A model generated the notes under the pieces. The model made no database searches. It was given only the letters and a program-made list of their open reading frames with translations, and had not been told where the DNA came from. 6,652 nt of DNA from NCBI GenBank assembly GCA_949499045.1, contig CATEEE010000060.1, forward strand, positions 1 to 6,652. Reading direction: 5' to 3'. Position numbers and translations under genes: made by a program. Below are positions 1 through 4,769 of the stretch, in pieces. Source of the DNA: Marinobacterium sp. xm-d-530 (GTDB taxonomy: Bacteria > Pseudomonadota > Gammaproteobacteria > Pseudomonadales > Balneatricaceae). Numbering within the stretch: the first letter of the stretch is position 1; every line of letters begins with the position of its first letter.

Positions 1-108
1 GCACCTACTGAAGCAGAAGCGAGCGAAGAGGAAGAAAAACCTCGTCGCCGTCGCCGCGCTGCTAACGATCCGCGATTGAAGCGTCGTCAAGCAGAGGCAG
101 CTGAATAA
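1..108 (+). CDS. rne: RNase E C-terminal end (partial)
   Basis: Only the last 35 codons and the TAA stop (106-108) are in the window; the 5' part lies off the left edge. The peptide opens with an acidic stretch (EAEASEEEE), then a run of five arginines after Pro, then AANDPRLKRRQ and an acidic-alanine tail. Alternating acidic and Arg-rich low-complexity sequence is typical of the disordered C-terminal half of RNase E, the scaffold for degradosome partners and RNA binding. An 'NDPR' plus basic tail resembles pseudomonad RNase E ends as I remember them. The position, convergent with murB, also matches the Pseudomonas order. RNase E cuts AU-rich single-stranded RNA and starts mRNA decay and rRNA/tRNA processing. 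No catalytic domain is visible, so the name rests on the tail and synteny. Another Arg-rich protein remains possible. Confidence 0.68.
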   Translation, partial: APTEAEASEEEEKPRRRRRAANDPRLKRRQAEAAE

Positions 109-125
109 CAGCGCATCTCCATTAG

Positions 126-153
126 AAAAGCAGCCAATAGGCTGCTTTTTTTT
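126..153 (+). terminator. Rho-independent terminator after rne, possibly bidirectional
   Basis: A perfect 10-bp stem (126-135 with 140-149; core GCAGCC/GGCTGC flanked by AAAA/TTTT) closes a 4-base loop (AATA). It continues into eight Ts at 146-153, 17 bp after the plus-strand stop. On the minus strand the same hairpin is followed only by TTTTCT. It could therefore also end the murB operon, whose stop lies about 20 bp away, but less strongly. The convergent arrangement of the two units fits a shared terminator. Confidence 0.9.
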
Positions 154-172
154 GATCTAATGTCTGCCCAAA

Positions 173-1189
173 CTAGGGATAGGCTATCGGCTCTTGCTCT
201 AATTGAACCGAAAAACGATCAAACACACTCTGCTTAATATCATTGGAAAGCTCATCGATATCGCTTCGTGAACCGCCAGCATGATTTACTAACACCAACG
301 CCTGATCTTTATGAACGCCTACTCGTTCTCGATAGTGACCTTTCCAACCGCACTGGTCGATCAGCCATCCTGCCGCAAGTTTTATACCAGCTGCATCAGG
401 GTAGTTGGGCATCTCCGGATAGGTTTGACGCAAACTCTCAAAGCATTCGTTTGATACAACGGGATTTTTAAAGAAACTACCGGCATTTGGGAGTAATTCA
501 GGATTAGGCAGCTTAGATTGGCGGACAGCCACCACTGCGTCAAAAATCGCTTGAGCACTCAGCTCTTTGATTCCTTGGGCGTCCAACCACCCCTGAAGCG
601 CTGCATAGGAACATTTAGCTTCAAATTGTTTAGAGAGTTTGAATATCACTGAAGTAATAATGAAACGACCGGGGTTTCGTTTGAACAACGAATCACGGTA
701 GGCAAACTGACAATCCGCGTTACCCATAACGACAAAAGAGTTAGAGAAAGTATCAAACACCTCTACTCGATCTATAAGGTCCGCCACTTCTACACCATAA
801 GCCCCGATATTCTGTACAGGTGATGCGCCAACCGAACCTGGAATCAGTGCGAGATTCTCTAGACCAAACCGCTCATTTTCAAGGCAGTGAGTCACAAGAT
901 CATGCCAATTCTCTCCTGCAGCCACTTTGACCAGCACAGACTCTTTAGAGTCTGAAATTAGTTCAATCCCTTTGGTTAAGATATGAACAACGCAACCGGG
1001 AACTTCGTCGGCCAACACCAGGTTACTGCCACCCCCTATCCAAAGGGTTGCAAGATCGTGCTGCACAATAAAGTCGAGCAGTTCAGGGAGGTCGCTTAAA
1101 TCGTTTAACTCAGTAAAGAATTGAGCTTTAGCCGGCATAGCCAAAGTGTTAAATGCCGTTAAGTCATACCCAGAGTGAATGGTGAGCAT
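173..1189 (-). CDS. murB: UDP-N-acetylenolpyruvoylglucosamine reductase (MurB, type I)
   Basis: MurB is the cytoplasmic FAD enzyme that reduces UDP-GlcNAc-enolpyruvate to UDP-MurNAc with NADPH, the second committed step of peptidoglycan precursor synthesis (EC 1.3.1.98). The 338-aa length is close to the E. coli protein (about 342 aa). FAD-binding motifs are visible: GGGSN at 52-56 and the IPGSVGASPVQNIGAYG stretch from 116. AYRDSLFK (163-170) carries the tyrosine (Y164) that marks the type I, E. coli-like class. NAGSFFKNP (235-243) holds the proton-donor serine S238. The near-terminal LEQE (330-333) supplies the expected catalytic glutamate, probably E333. The ATG (1187-1189) shares its A with the TAA of the upstream phosphatase gene (TAATG), and a GAGGTG lies 11 nt upstream, so translation is probably coupled. 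It is the last gene of the minus-strand run and is followed by the hairpin at 126-153. All key residues are present. Confidence 0.97.
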   Translation of the reverse strand: MLTIHSGYDLTAFNTLAMPAKAQFFTELNDLSDLPELLDFIVQHDLATLWIGGGSNLVLADEVPGCVVHILTKGIELISDSKESVLVKVAAGENWHDLVTHCLENERFGLENLALIPGSVGASPVQNIGAYGVEVADLIDRVEVFDTFSNSFVVMGNADCQFAYRDSLFKRNPGRFIITSVIFKLSKQFEAKCSYAALQGWLDAQGIKELSAQAIFDAVVAVRQSKLPNPELLPNAGSFFKNPVVSNECFESLRQTYPEMPNYPDAAGIKLAAGWLIDQCGWKGHYRERVGVHKDQALVLVNHAGGSRSDIDELSNDIKQSVFDRFSVQLEQEPIAYP

Positions 1190-1665
1190 TAAGCGAGTCT
1201 CACCTCTAATTGCTTAATCAATCCATCGGATGCCGCTTCTATAAGATCAATCACCTCATGAAAACCCGAGTCGCCTTCACCATAATAGGGATCGGGTACT
1301 TCCGCCCCACTCTTGCCTGCAAAATCAAGAAACAGGCTCAGGTGTCCAGAGTATTGATCCGGCGCGATGGCTTGCAAATTATCCAGGTTGGTGTCGTCCA
1401 TCGCCAAGATGTAGTCAAAGTTTTCAAAGTCTGCAGGAGTAGCTTGTCGTGCACGCAAGGGCGTTAAATCGTAGCCACGTTCAGCCCCCACTCTAACAGA
1501 GCGTGGGTCTGGCGGGTTACCAACATGCCATGCAGCGGTTCCCGCTGAATCAACTTCAACTCGATCTGCCAACCAGGGGTGATTATCCAGTTTTTTACGA
1601 AAAATAGCGTCGGCTGATGGGGAGCGGCAAATATTACCTAAACAGACAAACAACACTCTAATCAT
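1189..1665 (-). CDS. Low-molecular-weight protein tyrosine phosphatase
   Basis: This is a 158-aa cytoplasmic phosphatase of the LMW-PTP family, which hydrolyses phosphotyrosine through a cysteinyl-phosphate intermediate (EC 3.1.3.48). The P-loop CX5R-S sits at the N-terminus: C8-LGNIC-R14-S15, with C8 the nucleophile. The DPYY motif at 125-128 supplies the general acid D125 and the paired tyrosines. The length matches the family. The gene lies 30 bp after kdsB and overlaps murB by one base. An ATG at 1665 has GGAG 11 nt upstream. Family members in capsule loci (Wzb, Etp) dephosphorylate BY-kinases, but no such kinase or polysaccharide export gene is in view. The operon suggests an envelope-linked role, which is inference. 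The pseudomonad counterpart at this locus is usually annotated ptpA; I leave the symbol blank because the substrate is unknown. Arsenate reductases share the fold, but the DPYY motif and context favour a phosphatase. Confidence 0.95.
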   Translation of the reverse strand: MIRVLFVCLGNICRSPSADAIFRKKLDNHPWLADRVEVDSAGTAAWHVGNPPDPRSVRVGAERGYDLTPLRARQATPADFENFDYILAMDDTNLDNLQAIAPDQYSGHLSLFLDFAGKSGAEVPDPYYGEGDSGFHEVIDLIEAASDGLIKQLEVRLA

Positions 1666-1695
1666 TGTAAATGACTCTCCAATTACGGCAGAGAC

Positions 1696-2463
1696 CTACT
1701 GGCCTTCCATAATCCGTTTCAATCGCTCAAGGTCCTCAGGGGTATCAACACCGGCTGGAGGCGCCTCAACGGCATTAGCTACATGGATAGAAACACCATT
1801 AAATAAGGCACGCAGCTGTTCAAGAGATTCTGTTTTCTCGATCGGAGCAGGTGACCATTGAACATAAGCGTTTAGAAACCCTACTCGGTATGCATAGATA
1901 CCGATATGACGGCGCCAGGCAAATAGAGAAGGTAAAGCTTCGGGCAGTTCATCATTGGCCATCATATCTCGCGGCCAAGCGATCGGAGCACGTGAAAAAT
2001 AGAGCGCCATGCCACGTATATCAGTCACCACCTTAACCACATTAGGATTCAAGAGATCGGTTTTCGTCTCGATTGGTTCGGCTAGTGTTGAGATGCCTGC
2101 ATCTTGATGTGCCGCAAGGTTATCCGCGACTTGATCGATCAACTTTGCAGGAATAAGTGGTTCATCACCCTGCACGTTGACGACAATTTCATGATCTGCC
2201 AAACCGATCTTATTAACGACCTCTTGAAGCCTGTCTGTGCCTGACGGGTGATCCGCTGAGGTCATACAAACCTCCGCACCAAAGCCCTTGGCGACCGACT
2301 CAATTCTCGGGTCATCTGTTGCAACGATGACACGACTTGCACCACTCTCTAGTGAACGTTCATAGACATGTTGCACCATCGTTTTACCGGCTAGTTCAAC
2401 CAAAGGTTTACCAGGAAAACGGGTCGATGCATAGCGCGCCGGAATAACGACTGTGAAACTCAT
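1696..2463 (-). CDS. kdsB: 3-deoxy-manno-octulosonate cytidylyltransferase (CMP-Kdo synthetase)
   Basis: KdsB activates Kdo with CTP to give CMP-Kdo (EC 2.7.7.38), the sugar donor for the LPS inner core, in the cytoplasm. The nucleotidyltransferase signature opens the protein: VVIPARYASTRFPGKPL (5-21). NVQGDEP (96-102) includes the Mg-binding D100. FSRAPIAWPRD (156-166), HIGIYAYR (186-193), EKTESLEQLR (209-218) and GVDTPEDL (238-245) follow, all in the family order. The 255-aa length fits (about 248 in E. coli). I start it at the ATG 2461-2463 rather than the in-frame TTG one codon upstream (2464-2466). GGAG at 2472-2475 is 8 nt from the ATG but only 5 nt from the TTG, and family members begin MSF-like just before the VVIPAR strand. 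It starts 5 bp after the small Trm112-like gene. KdsB supplies sugar for the Kdo-lipid A pathway that LpxK, encoded two genes upstream, also serves. Confidence 0.97.
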   Translation of the reverse strand: MSFTVVIPARYASTRFPGKPLVELAGKTMVQHVYERSLESGASRVIVATDDPRIESVAKGFGAEVCMTSADHPSGTDRLQEVVNKIGLADHEIVVNVQGDEPLIPAKLIDQVADNLAAHQDAGISTLAEPIETKTDLLNPNVVKVVTDIRGMALYFSRAPIAWPRDMMANDELPEALPSLFAWRRHIGIYAYRVGFLNAYVQWSPAPIEKTESLEQLRALFNGVSIHVANAVEAPPAGVDTPEDLERLKRIMEGQ

Positions 2464-2475
2464 CAAGCTTACTCC
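2464..2475 (-). promoter_or_regulatory. RBS of kdsB that decides its start
   Basis: On the minus strand, GGAG (2475-2472) is followed by TAAGCTTG and then ATG. The spacing is 8 nt to the ATG and 5 nt to the alternative TTG, favouring the ATG at 2463. The TAA in the spacer is the stop codon of the upstream Trm112-like gene, so terminating ribosomes sit directly over the kdsB start. Confidence 0.7.
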
Positions 2476-2654
2476 GGAAGGCGCTCTTCACTGGTTAAAG
2501 TGCGGGCTTCGCTCTCAAGCATAACTGGAATACCATCACGGATAGGATAGGCTAAACCACTGGTACGACAGACTAACTCATTACTCTCCTTATCCCACTC
2601 CAATGGGGCTTTGCTGACAGGGCAAACAAGGATATCGAGTAGTTTAGGATCCAT
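2469..2654 (-). CDS. ycaR: Trm112-like / UPF0434 small protein (YcaR family)
   Basis: This is a 61-aa cytoplasmic protein of the Trm112/UPF0434 family. It begins MDPKLLDILVCPVSKAPL and contains the family hallmark LAYPIRDGIPVMLESEAR (34-51), close to E. coli YcaR and pseudomonad homologues in length and motif. Eukaryotic and archaeal Trm112 is a zinc-binding activator of methyltransferases; the bacterial protein has no settled role. The first cysteine pair, normally CPxC, reads C11-P-V-S14, so one ligand is lost, while C29 is kept. Bacterial members are known to vary in these cysteines, so the protein may fold without zinc. The gene is tightly packed: it starts 1 bp after the lpxK stop (GGAG 6 nt before the ATG) and ends 5 bp before kdsB. 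The symbol is by similarity to the E. coli gene, which also neighbours kdsB. Confidence 0.93.
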   Translation of the reverse strand: MDPKLLDILVCPVSKAPLEWDKESNELVCRTSGLAYPIRDGIPVMLESEARTLTSEERLPE

Positions 2655-2655
2655 T

Positions 2656-3645
2656 TTATTCTCCGTTAGGGTTAACTATACGTTTCAGCAGTTGAGTTAA
2701 ATGCTCAGTCTCATTGGGTGCAAACTCCGCTTCTACTGAAAGCGCCCAACAATTATCTGGGGCTGTAGCCTGACATTTTACTGCATCTTTATCGGTCATC
2801 ACCAATGGCAATGAACGATATTGATCGAGCAGCTCTTGAGTAATGGGGGCGTGATCTCTTAAAGGAATGGTTTTAAGCTCAAAACCAAGGTCCGTTAGGG
2901 TAGCAAAAAACCGTGAAGGGTTACCGATCCCCGCTAATGCATACACTGTTTTGCTACCAAGCGATTCGATCTGAAGCGTTTTTTTATCACCCGAGGCAAG
3001 ATGTCTAAACACAGTAGGACGTAGACAATAATTGAGGGCGCCTGGATAGCTAAATGGTCCCTCACCATTCAACACGACCAGATCGACCTCTGCTAATCGT
3101 GATAACCCTTCTCTAAGAGGCCCTTCGGGCATCAACTGCTGGTTGCCTAACCCTCTTACAGAGTCGATCACAGCAATTTCGAACTGGCGCCCCATTTGAT
3201 AGTGTTGTAGCCCATCATCACTGAAGATGATATCGACCGAGTGCTGGTCTATTAGATACTGGCATGCAGAGACTCTATTCGGATCAACAACCACAGGCAC
3301 TGCTGTCTTTTCAAAGATCATTTGAGGTTCATCCCCCACCGTCTCCGGCGAGGTCTGGTCAGAAACCTTAATCGGATAATGTTTTGCCTGACCACCGTAT
3401 CCACGACTGACCACACCGGGATTGAAGCCTAAGGATTTTGCTAGGGTCACCAGGTAGATCAAAAGTGGGGTTTTACCCGTGCCACCCACACTGATATTGC
3501 CGACCACCACGACAGGCACATCAAATGTGACCGCATGCTTGGTCAAACGAGCCCGGCGGCGCTGAGATATAACACGATAAAGGAGTGATAGCGGCCGCAG
3601 TAGATGCAGCCAGGCGGCTTTTTGATACCACGCTTTCTCAATCAA
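2656..3645 (-). CDS. lpxK: Tetraacyldisaccharide 4'-kinase (lipid A kinase)
   Basis: LpxK transfers the gamma-phosphate of ATP to the 4'-position of the tetraacyldisaccharide 1-phosphate, giving lipid IVA (EC 2.7.1.130). It acts at the cytoplasmic face of the inner membrane. The 329-aa length matches the family. A hydrophobic/basic N-terminal helix (about 1-30) is the probable membrane anchor. The Walker A loop GGTGKT is at 54-59, RGYGG at 81-85, DDGLQHY at 143-149 (the Asp-Asp pair and His used in catalysis), PLREG at 176-180 and TDKDAVK at 284-290. The start is TTG (3643-3645). No ATG fits nearby, and the resulting MIEKAW N-terminus matches E. coli LpxK (MIEKIW), so the unusual start is well supported. 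Its RBS is a weak GAGAG 10 nt upstream, and the exbD stop lies one base before the TTG. Expression probably depends on coupling to exbD. No msbA is adjacent, unlike in enterics. Confidence 0.97.
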   Translation of the reverse strand: MIEKAWYQKAAWLHLLRPLSLLYRVISQRRRARLTKHAVTFDVPVVVVGNISVGGTGKTPLLIYLVTLAKSLGFNPGVVSRGYGGQAKHYPIKVSDQTSPETVGDEPQMIFEKTAVPVVVDPNRVSACQYLIDQHSVDIIFSDDGLQHYQMGRQFEIAVIDSVRGLGNQQLMPEGPLREGLSRLAEVDLVVLNGEGPFSYPGALNYCLRPTVFRHLASGDKKTLQIESLGSKTVYALAGIGNPSRFFATLTDLGFELKTIPLRDHAPITQELLDQYRSLPLVMTDKDAVKCQATAPDNCWALSVEAEFAPNETEHLTQLLKRIVNPNGE

Positions 3646-3661
3646 TTTAATCGATCTCTCT
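3643..3661 (-). promoter_or_regulatory. TTG start and weak RBS of lpxK
   Basis: The minus strand reads AGAGAG (3661-3656), a 10-nt spacer that contains the exbD TAA stop (3649-3647), then TTG (3645-3643). A weak Shine-Dalgarno, a poor start codon and an immediately preceding stop together suggest low initiation supplied mainly by ribosomes finishing exbD. This is inference from the sequence; the start position itself is supported by the conserved N-terminus. Confidence 0.6.
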
Positions 3662-4057
3662 GGTCGTAAGACTCAATTGAGAAAAGCCTAAATTTGCGGC
3701 TACATCCATAGCAGTGATGACCGCTTGATGAGGTGTCGATGCATCGGCGGATATCTTAAGCGGTGTTGCAAGATCGCCGTCACTCTCTTTTAGCAGTGCT
3801 GCCCTGAGTGTTTTCGGCTGCGCATTAACCAGTGCTTTATCGTTGACTGCGAAGCTTCCGTCGGCCTTGATGATAATCTCAAGCATATCAACCTGAGCAA
3901 CCTGGTCTGAAGTTGCTTGTGGCAGATCCACTTTAAGCTGAGTCTCTTTAGTAAAGGTGGTCGACACCATAAAAAAGATCAGCAGCAGAAAGACCACATC
4001 AATCAAGGGGGTTAGATTGATGGCGATCTCTTCCGATTGGGGTCTTGGAAAGTTCAC
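3647..4057 (-). CDS. exbD: ExbD/TolR-family proton-channel subunit
   Basis: This 136-aa protein has one transmembrane segment (about 17-33) and a periplasmic C-terminal domain. The N-terminus carries the family signature NLTPLIDVVFLLLIFF (14-29), with D20 as the proton-carrying aspartate equivalent to ExbD D25. The periplasmic part (about 40-136) has the expected length and ends in TTREID. With ExbB it converts the proton-motive force into mechanical work on a TonB- or TolA-type partner. It starts with GTG (4055-4057), 8 bp after exbB. The AGGG Shine-Dalgarno (4067-4064) overlaps the exbB TAG stop, so the two subunits are probably made together. ExbD and TolR cannot be told apart firmly by sequence alone. 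Absence of tolA, tolB, pal and tonB nearby, and the lpxK-linked position known in pseudomonads (annotated exbD2/tolR-like there), favour a separate paralogue. Confidence 0.94.
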   Translation of the reverse strand: MNFPRPQSEEIAINLTPLIDVVFLLLIFFMVSTTFTKETQLKVDLPQATSDQVAQVDMLEIIIKADGSFAVNDKALVNAQPKTLRAALLKESDGDLATPLKISADASTPHQAVITAMDVAANLGFSQLSLTTREID

Positions 4058-4065
4058 AGATCGCC

Positions 4066-4686
4066 CTATTTCAGATCGACTTTGCGATCACCGTGGATAA
4101 TATCGACCAACTTGACCGACTCCTGTTCCATTGCTAACACCAGCGTCGAAACTCGACGTTGCAAGAAACGATGCGCTACCAACGCAGGAATAGCAACCGT
4201 TAGACCGGCCGCCGTTGTGATCAGTGCTTCAGAGATACCTCCGGCCAGTAGGTTTGCGTTACCGGTGCCAGAGATCATAATCTGAGAGAATACTTTTATC
4301 ATACCAATGACTGTGCCTAATAACCCAAGCAGAGGTGTAATGACCGCTACAGTACCCAGTGCGTTTAAAAATCTCTCCATCTGATGAATGGCATCGCTGG
4401 CCGCATCAGTAATCGACTCTTTCATCACATCGCGACCGGATCCTGCGTTGCTTAAGCCAGCAACAATCAGAGAGCCTAGAGCACTTGCCTGTCTGATCTC
4501 TTTTAGGCGCTCATTAGTCAGCTGTCCACCCTTATAGAGCCCCCAGACATCTGCCAGTAGACCGGGTGGTAGTATCCGGTCAGCCCTCAGAGCCATCAAG
4601 CGCTCTACCGTTATTGCAAGTGCAAGAATTGAACAGGCTAAAATCGGTAGCATCAACCAACCACCAGCAGAAATTAACTCTAACAA
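4066..4686 (-). CDS. exbB: ExbB/TolQ-family (MotA/TolQ/ExbB) proton-channel subunit
   Basis: This 206-aa inner-membrane protein has three predicted membrane spans (about 10-28, 112-134 and 152-174), the standard ExbB/TolQ topology. A cytoplasmic loop lies between the first two. The MotA/TolQ/ExbB core is clear: ITPLLGLLGTVIGMI (116-130) and ISEALITTAAGLTVAIPAL (151-169), whose T157/T158 region lines the proton path with ExbD D20. It forms the oligomeric part of the motor with the adjacent ExbD. The start is TTG (4684-4686) with a good GAGG 7 nt upstream; the N-terminus MLELISAGGWLMLPI fits family members, and no ATG is available. It follows comEC after 67 bp, the longest gap in the minus-strand run, so it could have its own promoter. 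Its energised partner is not encoded here. Confidence 0.94.
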   Translation of the reverse strand: MLELISAGGWLMLPILACSILALAITVERLMALRADRILPPGLLADVWGLYKGGQLTNERLKEIRQASALGSLIVAGLSNAGSGRDVMKESITDAASDAIHQMERFLNALGTVAVITPLLGLLGTVIGMIKVFSQIMISGTGNANLLAGGISEALITTAAGLTVAIPALVAHRFLQRRVSTLVLAMEQESVKLVDIIHGDRKVDLK

Positions 4687-4697
4687 CGAACAACCTC
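4684..4697 (-). promoter_or_regulatory. RBS and TTG start of exbB
   Basis: The minus strand reads GAGG (4697-4694), TTGTTCG, then TTG (4686-4684): a good Shine-Dalgarno at 7 nt. The first of the two TTGs in that stretch (4693-4691) directly abuts GAGG and is too close to serve as the start. This spacing is what fixes the non-ATG start. Confidence 0.65.
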
Positions 4698-4739
4698 AAA
4701 AAGACAGATTAACCAGCCAAGACGGCCTATGAGAAACCC

Positions 4740-4769
4740 ATAGTATCGCAGCATTAATGAGTTCGCCAA
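4740..4769 (-). promoter_or_regulatory. Possible weak promoter before exbB
   Basis: On the minus strand TTGGCG (4769-4764) and TACTAT (4745-4740) are separated by 18 nt. Each matches the sigma-70 -35 and -10 consensus at four of six positions. The -35 box lies inside the 3' end of comEC and the -10 in the comEC-exbB gap, a sensible place for an internal promoter feeding exbB-murB. The match is weak and could be chance. Confidence 0.25.

Noticed and set aside
31..60. Repetitive CGTCGCCGTCGCCGC stretch as a DNA repeat element
   Set aside because: It is explained by the run of arginine codons in the RNase E tail.
268..471. Plus-strand open frame of 67 codons inside murB
   Set aside because: It lies wholly antisense to a clear murB with all motifs intact, and its peptide shows no recognisable domain.
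1210..1467. Plus-strand open frame of 85 codons opposite the phosphatase
   Set aside because: Antisense to a well-supported LMW-PTP gene; the peptide has no family features.
1851..2036. Plus-strand open frame of 61 codons opposite kdsB
   Set aside because: Shadow of kdsB on the opposite strand with no recognisable motif.
2464..2466. TTG as the kdsB start, one codon before the ATG
   Set aside because: The Shine-Dalgarno spacing is better for the adjacent ATG (8 nt against 5 nt), and the family N-terminus fits the ATG.
4037..4285. Plus-strand open frame of 82 codons across the exbB/exbD junction
   Set aside because: Antisense to two conserved genes; the peptide is compositionally odd and unrecognisable.
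4700..4735. Hairpin and T-run between comEC and exbB as a terminator
   Set aside because: The only stem (GCC/GGC) is about 3 bp, and the T-run is several bases away from it, so it does not form a convincing terminator.
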